Source: Paenibacillus phoenicis
Lineage (GTDB): Bacteria; Bacillota; Bacilli; Paenibacillales; Paenibacillaceae
DNA length: 64,000 bases
Reading direction: 5' to 3'
NCBI RefSeq assembly: GCF_034718895.1
Contig: NZ_JAYERP010000001.1
Location: forward strand, 2,108,001-2,172,000
A program made the translations under genes and the position numbers. Below, piece after piece: positions 58,978 through 64,000 of the stretch (positions within the stretch are counted from its first letter, which is position 1; each line of letters starts with the position of its first letter). Under the pieces are notes generated by a model that ran no database searches, was not told the origin of the DNA, and was given only the letters and a program-made list of their open reading frames with translations.

Positions 58978-59321
58978 ACCGTCTCCACGACCTTGGCATC
59001 CGACCAAAGCCGTTCAATGTTGTAATACTCACGCTCATCGCGATGGAACACGTGCACAACAACATCGCCCAGATCCATCAGTACCCAGCGAGCAGAATCC
59101 AGGCCTTCAATGCCGCGAATTTGGGCCCCCACCTCATGCGCTCTTTTGCGAATCTCAGTGGCAATCGCCTGCACCTGCGTATCCGAGTTCCCGTGGCAGA
59201 TCACAAAATAGTCCGCGATTAAGGAAATCCCTTTCAAATCGAGCGCCACGATGTTCATTGCTTTTTTATCGTCTGCAGCTTGCACTGCCAAGTTCATCAA
59301 TTCATTGGAACTAATCGCCAT
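58974..59321 (-). CDS. rsfS: Ribosomal silencing factor RsfS
   Basis: 115 residues that bind ribosomal protein L14 and block subunit joining when nutrients are low. The core KKAMNIVALDLKGISLIADYFVICHGNSDTQVQAIATEI and the end SARWVLMDLGDVVVHVFHRDEREYYNIERLW are diagnostic. It starts at ATG 59321 at the end of yqeK. Coupled to yqeK and cvfB. Confidence 0.97.
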   Translation of the reverse strand: MAISSNELMNLAVQAADDKKAMNIVALDLKGISLIADYFVICHGNSDTQVQAIATEIRKRAHEVGAQIRGIEGLDSARWVLMDLGDVVVHVFHRDEREYYNIERLWSDAKVVETV

Positions 59322-59909
59322 TCATTCAGCCTCCTTAGTTTTTCTTCGGTTTACGATCAAATCATTACGTGCCAATACCGTCAAAGGAAAGATCGGCTTC
59401 CCCTTCTCCAGCAAAAAAGATATCGTTGAGTCAAACCCTGCGATCAGCGCATCATCCAAACTCGTTTCCGCCAGCTCGCGAATCCGCTCCACACCCGGGA
59501 ATTCGCGCCCCGGTTCGATGTAATCTGCCAGACAGACGATTTTGTCCAGCAGCGTCATGCCAACTCGGCCGGAGGTGTGATAACGAATCGCGTTCAGCAC
59601 CTCTTCATCCTCGATCCCGTAATCCCGCCGGGAGATGAACGCCCCAACCTCGGCATGCAGCAGCTGTTTGTCGTGGTTTAGCAGTTCGGCATTTAGGCCG
59701 TTGTCGCGGATGATCGCTTCCTGCTCCTCGATTGGCCAAAACTTGGCCAAGTCATGCAGCAGCGCGGCTAAATCCGCCTTGACCGGGTCTGCTCCGTACC
59801 TCTTCGCCAGGATGACTGCACTCTCCATCACGCCCTCAACATGCTTCCAGCGCTTGGCGGGCATCCCTGCCGAGACGGAGGCGATCAGTTCTTCACGGCT
59901 GTAACCCAT
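59322..59909 (-). CDS. yqeK: YqeK, HD-domain bis(5'-nucleosyl)-tetraphosphatase (symmetrical)
   Basis: 195 residues. The HD signature is visible in RWKHVEGVMESAVILAKRYG and AALLHDLAKFW, with the later His in HAEVGAFISRRDYG and the metal-binding Asp in KIVCLADYIEPGR. Members hydrolyse Ap4A and similar. The start at 59909 overlaps the nadD end by 17 bases. It belongs to the nadD-yqeK-rsfS run. Confidence 0.95.
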   Translation of the reverse strand: MGYSREELIASVSAGMPAKRWKHVEGVMESAVILAKRYGADPVKADLAALLHDLAKFWPIEEQEAIIRDNGLNAELLNHDKQLLHAEVGAFISRRDYGIEDEEVLNAIRYHTSGRVGMTLLDKIVCLADYIEPGREFPGVERIRELAETSLDDALIAGFDSTISFLLEKGKPIFPLTVLARNDLIVNRRKTKEAE

Positions 59910-60486
59910 ACAATCCGCTCCTTGTCATATATTCATACACGGCATCCGGAACCATATATCTGACCGAACGTCCGGCAGATAATCGGCTGCGAATCAGGCT
60001 TGAAGAAATATCAACAAGCGGCATCTCCGCGAGCTGTACCGCCTCCTGAATAAACGGAGGCAGCGCGTCCAGCTCCAGGAAGCTTCCGGGGCGCTGCAGC
60101 CCGATAAACGAAATCATCCCGGCCAAATCCTCAATCCCTTCCCACTTCGGAAGGTAATTCACCATATCGGCCCCGATAATAAAATAAAACTCCAGATCGG
60201 GGTGCAATGCGCGCAACTCCCGGATCGTATCTACCGTGTAGGACACACCGCCGCGGCGCAGCTCGATATCCAGCGGCTTAAAGGCAGGATTGCTGCCTAT
60301 CGCCGCCTCGACCATCTCCAGCCGCTGCTGGCCGCTCACGCCGGCCTGATGTTTATGCGGAGGGATATGGGAGGGCATAAACCAGACCTCTTCCAGATGG
60401 TATTGTTCTCTGGCCGCCTCCGCCGCCAATAGATGGCCGAGGTGAATCGGGTCAAACGCCCCGCCCATAATTCCGACTTTTTTCAT
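59893..60486 (-). CDS. nadD: Nicotinate-nucleotide adenylyltransferase
   Basis: 197 residues. The nucleotidyl-transferase motif GIMGGAFDPIHLGHLLAAE and the C-terminal ISSSLIRSRLSAGRSVRYMVPDAV fit NadD, which makes deamido-NAD from nicotinate mononucleotide. I start at ATG 60486 (MKKVGIMGGAFDP); an upstream in-frame ATG at 60528 would add 14 non-conserved residues and overlap yhbY. Coupled to yqeK. Confidence 0.97.
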   Translation of the reverse strand: MKKVGIMGGAFDPIHLGHLLAAEAAREQYHLEEVWFMPSHIPPHKHQAGVSGQQRLEMVEAAIGSNPAFKPLDIELRRGGVSYTVDTIRELRALHPDLEFYFIIGADMVNYLPKWEGIEDLAGMISFIGLQRPGSFLELDALPPFIQEAVQLAEMPLVDISSSLIRSRLSAGRSVRYMVPDAVYEYMTRSGLYGLQP

Positions 60487-60524
60487 GTTGCGTTGCCTCC
60501 AATAACCTTTGAATGCAGCTCGTT

Positions 60525-60815
60525 TCAAGGCAGCTCGATTTGCTTATATTCACGAGACTCCTTATATAAAATAATCGTCCGGCCGATCAGCTGTACCAGC
60601 TCAGCGCCGGCGCCTTGCGCCAGCTCCTCGGCGATTTCCTGCGGATCGTCCAGATTATTGTTCAGCACAGAGATTTTGATGAGCTCCCGGCGCTCCAGCG
60701 CTTCCGAGATTTGCTTAATCATATGCTCGTTGGTACCGCCTTTGCCAACTTGAAAAATCGGCTGCAGCCCATGCGCTAAACTGCGCAGGTAACGTTTTTG
60801 TTTTCCTGTTAACAT
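60525..60815 (-). CDS. yhbY: CRM-domain ribosome assembly RNA-binding protein YhbY/YqeI
   Basis: About 96 residues: MLTGKQKRYLRSLAHGLQPIFQVGKGGTNEHMIKQISEALERRELIKISVL with the GxxG loop of the CRM fold. It associates with the large-subunit precursor in relatives. I start at ATG 60815 because the family begins MLTGKQ; upstream ATG 60839 is possible. Confidence 0.95.
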   Translation of the reverse strand: MLTGKQKRYLRSLAHGLQPIFQVGKGGTNEHMIKQISEALERRELIKISVLNNNLDDPQEIAEELAQGAGAELVQLIGRTIILYKESREYKQIELP

Positions 60816-60860
60816 GTCGTATTCAAGACCCCTTAACATTCAATTATGCGACAACTTGCG

Positions 60861-61766
60861 TTATTGATTCATGCTCTCCAAGACCGCTGCCCGCATCGCA
60901 CCCACCGGCGCAATCAGGCCAGTCCAACGCTCAAACGCGTAAGCGCCCTGGTAAATGAACATCCCCAGCCCGCTGTGAATCGTGCAGCCTTTCGCCTCAG
61001 CTTGCACCAGCAGCTCGGTCTTTAGCGGATTGTAGATCAGATCGCTGACCACGATCCCCTCCGGGATGAGCCGCGCATCCAACGGACAATCGCTCACGTG
61101 CGGATGCATGCCAACGGAGGTGGTGTTAATGATGAGGTCCACTTCCGGCAGCACCTCAGCCAGCTCATCCATGCCGCAGCCGGTTAAGCTGCCGAGCCCG
61201 GACCATTCGGCGGCCAGCTCCTGCGCTTTCTCCCCGGTGCGGTTGGCGATTGTCACGCGCCCCGGCTCCTCCTGCAGCAGCGCGTACACAATGCCCCGGG
61301 CTGCGCCGCCGCAGCCCAGCACCAGCACGCGTTTGCCCTTCAGCTCAGGGGCAGCCTCCTCCTTCAGCGAGCGGATATACCCGATACCATCGGTGTTGTA
61401 CCCGGTGAGCACGCCGTCGTCGTTCACGATCGTGTTCACCGCCCCGATCAGCCGCGCGCTTTCGTCGATGTGGTCCAAGTAGTTCATCACTTCCACCTTA
61501 TGCGGAACCGTGACATTGATGCCTCGGAACCCCAACGCGCGAATGCCCCGGATTGCTTCCTCCAACCGGTTCCCTTTGACGTGGAACGGCAGGTAAGCAC
61601 CAGTAAGCCCGCACGCCTGCAAGGCGGCGGTGTGCATCACCGGCGATTTGGAATGCTGAATCGGATCGCCGATGACGCCGAGCAGCAGCGGTTGCCTAGC
61701 GCTTCCGTAGTCCCTTGCCTGTGTCTCTCCCCATTTTTCGTGATTCGCCTGCTCTCGCTCTCCCAT
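60861..61766 (-). CDS. aroE: Shikimate dehydrogenase
   Basis: 301 residues. NADPH-dependent enzyme reducing 3-dehydroshikimate. GVIGDPIQHSKSPVMHTAAL, NVTVPHKVEVMNYLD, AVNTIVNDDGVLTGYNTDG, VLVLGCGGAARGI and NTTSVGM are all present. It has a 25-residue Glu/Arg-rich N-terminal extension. The ATG at 61766 follows GGAGGAGAACCG. It sits in the normal place between yqeH and yqeI. Confidence 0.96.
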   Translation of the reverse strand: MGEREQANHEKWGETQARDYGSARQPLLLGVIGDPIQHSKSPVMHTAALQACGLTGAYLPFHVKGNRLEEAIRGIRALGFRGINVTVPHKVEVMNYLDHIDESARLIGAVNTIVNDDGVLTGYNTDGIGYIRSLKEEAAPELKGKRVLVLGCGGAARGIVYALLQEEPGRVTIANRTGEKAQELAAEWSGLGSLTGCGMDELAEVLPEVDLIINTTSVGMHPHVSDCPLDARLIPEGIVVSDLIYNPLKTELLVQAEAKGCTIHSGLGMFIYQGAYAFERWTGLIAPVGAMRAAVLESMNQ

Positions 61767-61847
61767 CGGTTCTCCTCCCGCTCGCCGGATTTTCCGAATA
61801 ATAAAGGTCCAAATGGGCCTTATTTACTCTAAAGTCCGTTTCTACTC

Positions 61848-61950
61848 AAAAATAGCGGTAAATTATGGCCTTATTCCACCTGAAAAACGCCGCAATCGCC
61901 CCTACTTCGGGCCACGCTCCAAAAATAACACCCATAATGACCGCTATTTT
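61848..61950. repeat. Long imperfect inverted repeat upstream of aroE
   Basis: AAAAATAGCGGTAAATTATGG (61848-61868) pairs with CCATAATGACCGCTATTTT (61932-61950) almost fully, with a 63-base loop. A further hairpin AATAAAGGTCC / GGGCCTTATT lies at about 61798-61824. The whole 61767-62058 stretch holds no gene. Confidence 0.7.
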
Positions 61951-62058
61951 GCTCAATCCTTGCGTTTTCCATCAAATAGCGCCTTTTTTTACCCTTATCT
62001 GTGCTGCATGGCAAGACGCTAGCCAGCAAGGCCAGCCAGCGTCCACACCATCAAACCC

Positions 62059-63186
62059 TTAAATCAACGACGGCCGAACGAGCACCTTCACGCCTTTAGG
62101 CACATGCATCGCGACGACCGCACCCGCATCGTTGTTAATTTTGATCCAGCCTAAGCCGGAAATAAACACATCGCTCCGGCTGCCCTTCGGAATCCGGAAT
62201 TCATGGCGCGTCCATTCCGGCAACGCTTCAATATGCTCCTTGCTCGGCGGTGACAGTAATTCCCCGGCATGTTCCGTGAACAACTCATCCGCCCGGGCAA
62301 GCTTCGTACGGTGAATCGGCACCCGGATGTTGACGAAACAAGTGAACGACTGGCGCTCCCCTTGAATGAAATCAAACCGGCCAAAGCCGCCAAAAAAGAG
62401 CGTCTGTCCCTCATTCAGCTGGTATACCGCCGGCTTAAGCGGCTTGTCCGGCATGATGACGCCCAAATCGGATGGGGCTACCAGCTCGCTGTAGCGGGAC
62501 GGATACACAATCCCCGGCGTATCAATGATCGCCCGGCCGTCATCCAGCGGGATGTGCACCATGTCGAGCGTCGTGCCTGGATAACGCGAAACGGTCAACT
62601 CCTGATCCAGATCGCTGTAATCCCGAATCAACCGGTTGATCAGCGTTGATTTGCCAACATTCGTTGCGCCAACGACATACACGTCTCGATCGCCGCGCCG
62701 TGCCGCCACCGCATCCAGCAGCCGGTCGAAGCCGCTGTTTTGCTTGGCGCTGCACAGAACGACGTCTTCGATCTTCAGCCCCAAGTCCTTGGCTTCCTTC
62801 TGCACCCAGTTACGGACTTTGTTCCAGTTCGTTACTTTCGGCAGCAGGTCGGTCTTGTTTACCGCCAGCAGCACCGGATTGTTCCCAACAAACCGCTGCA
62901 AGCCAGTAATCACGCTGCCATGAAAATCGAACAGATCCACGATATGAATGACCAACGCTTCCTTACTGCCGATCTGCGACAGCAACCGCAGGAACTCGTC
63001 CTGCTCCACCGTAACGGATGAAGATTCATTATAGTTCTTGATCCGGAAACAGCGTTGGCATATCACCGGTTCTTTCGATAAAGCTTGCTCCGGGACGTAC
63101 CCCGGCTTACTTGAATCCTGCGTTTGCAGCACAGCACCGCACCCGCTGCAACGAAGAGCGCCTTCTGCGCCCCGTACTTCCGTCAT
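62059..63186 (-). CDS. yqeH: Ribosome biogenesis GTPase YqeH
   Basis: About 375 residues, a circularly permuted GTPase for 30S assembly. N-terminal zinc finger (CSGCGAVLQ … CQRCFRIKNY), then NKTDLLPK (G4), SAKQNSGFD (G5), VVGATNVGKSTLINRLI (G1), TTLDMVHIPL and IDTPGIVYPSRYSELV (G3). The ATG at 63184-63186 overlaps the yqeG stop as ATGA. Upstream GTG/ATG codons in frame are less likely because the ribosome site GGACAAGAGGAG is just before 63186. Confidence 0.96.
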   Translation of the reverse strand: MTEVRGAEGALRCSGCGAVLQTQDSSKPGYVPEQALSKEPVICQRCFRIKNYNESSSVTVEQDEFLRLLSQIGSKEALVIHIVDLFDFHGSVITGLQRFVGNNPVLLAVNKTDLLPKVTNWNKVRNWVQKEAKDLGLKIEDVVLCSAKQNSGFDRLLDAVAARRGDRDVYVVGATNVGKSTLINRLIRDYSDLDQELTVSRYPGTTLDMVHIPLDDGRAIIDTPGIVYPSRYSELVAPSDLGVIMPDKPLKPAVYQLNEGQTLFFGGFGRFDFIQGERQSFTCFVNIRVPIHRTKLARADELFTEHAGELLSPPSKEHIEALPEWTRHEFRIPKGSRSDVFISGLGWIKINNDAGAVVAMHVPKGVKVLVRPSLI

Positions 63187-63710
63187 CTCCTCTTGTCCTC
63201 CTCGAGCCATAATCCAACCTTGCCCAGCCGCCGCTTCACGATTCGTTCCAGCATGCGATTAATTTTCGTGCCGAACCTTTCATCCTGAACGGAAATCGGG
63301 AGCACGAGCACAGTAAACAACCCTTGCCGGTTCCCGCCAAAGACGTCGGTCATCATTTGGTCGCCTACCACGATCGTCTCCTTCGGGCCAAGCCCCATCA
63401 TTTCCATCGCTCGGTGAAAAGCTGCGCCGGACGGTTTTCTGGCTGCGTGCACAAACTCAATATTTAACGGGTTGGCGAATACCGACACCCGATCCAAATT
63501 ATTGTTTGACACAATCACGAGTTTAAACCCGCATTTCTTCACTTTCTCAAACCATTCGATCAGTTCGGGAGTGGCCAGCGGCGCTTTGGCTCCGACCAGG
63601 GTGTTGTCGAGGTCGGTGATGATACCGCGGTAGCCTTGGGCATAGAGTCCTTCCAGATCGATATCGAATACGCTGTCCACGCGCATATTCGGTATAAACT
63701 TCTCAAACAA
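63183..63710 (-). CDS. yqeG: YqeG, HAD superfamily (IIIA) phosphatase
   Basis: 175 residues. DxDxT-type catalytic motif GIITDLDNTLVGAK, KLVIVSNNN, GPKETIVVGDQMMTDVFGGNRQG. Possibly a phosphatidylglycerophosphatase-like or sugar phosphatase; the role is not certain. TTG start at 63708-63710, with GAGGTG at seven bases. First gene of yqeG-yqeH-aroE-yhbY-nadD-yqeK-rsfS-cvfB run. Confidence 0.94.
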   Translation of the reverse strand: MFEKFIPNMRVDSVFDIDLEGLYAQGYRGIITDLDNTLVGAKAPLATPELIEWFEKVKKCGFKLVIVSNNNLDRVSVFANPLNIEFVHAARKPSGAAFHRAMEMMGLGPKETIVVGDQMMTDVFGGNRQGLFTVLVLPISVQDERFGTKINRMLERIVKRRLGKVGLWLEEDKRR

Positions 63711-63782
63711 ATACGTTCACCTCGGTTTCATACGACAAACTATACCATATTATTCCCCCGACATGCTTCTATTTTAAAAAAG

Positions 63783-63813
63783 AAAACGCCTCCCGCGCAA
63801 GCACGGGGGCGTT
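63783..63813 (-). terminator. Terminator of the partial right-end gene
   Basis: AACGCCcCCGTG / CGCGGGaGGCGTT-type stem followed on the minus strand by TTTTCTTTTTT; it lies 34 bases after the stop of the right-end gene. Confidence 0.8.
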
Positions 63814-63846
63814 AACGTTGACAGAGTATATAAGTTTACGATCGGA

Positions 63847-64000
63847 TCATTGACCAAGGGACCGTTTAGGGCCAGGCGGCCAGGCCTGCCTCCAACCGTG
63901 ACCGCCAACCAATTTGGTTGCCTTTCGCGACAGCTCCCGCGCGGTGCGCCAATCGGCGGCAGCCGGACTCGGGCTGTACATCGCCTGCTCGTATAAGAGC
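63847..64000 (-). CDS. C-terminal fragment of a DUF4129/transglutaminase-like protein (partial)
   Basis: About 51 codons at the right edge: LLYEQAMYSPSPAAADWRTA and ELSRKATKLVGGHGWRQAW, stop at 63847-63849. Such a tail ends Paenibacillus transglutaminase (TgpA-type) membrane proteins with DUF4129 that lie upstream of yqeG. The name rests on position and this short motif. It continues beyond the window. Confidence 0.6.
   Translation of the reverse strand, partial: LLYEQAMYSPSPAAADWRTARELSRKATKLVGGHGWRQAWPPGPKRSLGQ

Overview
The window looks like chromosomal DNA of a Paenibacillus-like, endospore-forming member of the Bacillales. Evidence: the hrcA / hemW / lepA / yqxA / spoIIP / gpr / rpsT / holA / comEC-EB-EA / comER / yqeM / rsfS / yqeK / nadD / yhbY / aroE / yqeH / yqeG backbone of the Firmicutes, sporulation genes (spoIIP, gpr with a sigma-G-like promoter), a CIRCE element, a T-box leader, a TPP riboswitch and many Gram-positive ribosome sites with TTG/GTG starts. 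The assignment to Paenibacillus is inference from gene order and protein style.

The backbone is interrupted in two places. (1) Between lepA and yqxA (about 4.4-14.7 kb) lies a beta-1,4-mannan catabolic island: an ABC sugar importer with a lipoprotein binding protein, two LacI-type regulators, an intracellular GH113 mannanase, a cellobiose/mannobiose 2-epimerase and two GH130 phosphorylases. Together they would import manno-oligosaccharides and break them down to mannose-1-phosphate and glucose. (2) Between comER and the yqeM-type methyltransferase (about 27.7-57.2 kb) lie leuS with a T-box, a tRNA-Pro, small unknown genes, a TPP-controlled tenI-thiS-thiG-thiH operon, an AraC regulator with two Gfo/Idh/MocA oxidoreductases and a ThuA-like protein, an unsaturated-uronate/KDG module (lyase-like protein, eda, SDR, kduI, DeoR regulator, kduD, kdgK), an adaA-adaB DNA-alkylation repair operon, and a block of XRE regulators around an RNase J gene.

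The most interesting item is at 50.8 kb. A 465-residue XRE + helical-repeat regulator of RRNPP type overlaps at its 3' end a short gene not previously delimited. It has a strong ribosome site and encodes a 37-residue peptide with a charged N terminus and a hydrophobic core, as expected of a secreted quorum-sensing pro-peptide. A paralogous regulator at 54.3-55.7 kb lacks such a peptide but has a promoter followed at once by a terminator-like hairpin and a 14-codon leader ORF.

The non-coding DNA is also unusual. Two dispersed copies (19.7 and 39.7 kb) of a ~185-base element share nested inverted repeats. A 187-base tandem repeat (2.4 copies, with its own hairpins) lies beside one of them in a 1.15 kb gene-free stretch between holA and an ECF sigma / anti-sigma pair. 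Both window ends cut genes: hrcA on the left and a DUF4129/transglutaminase-like gene on the right.
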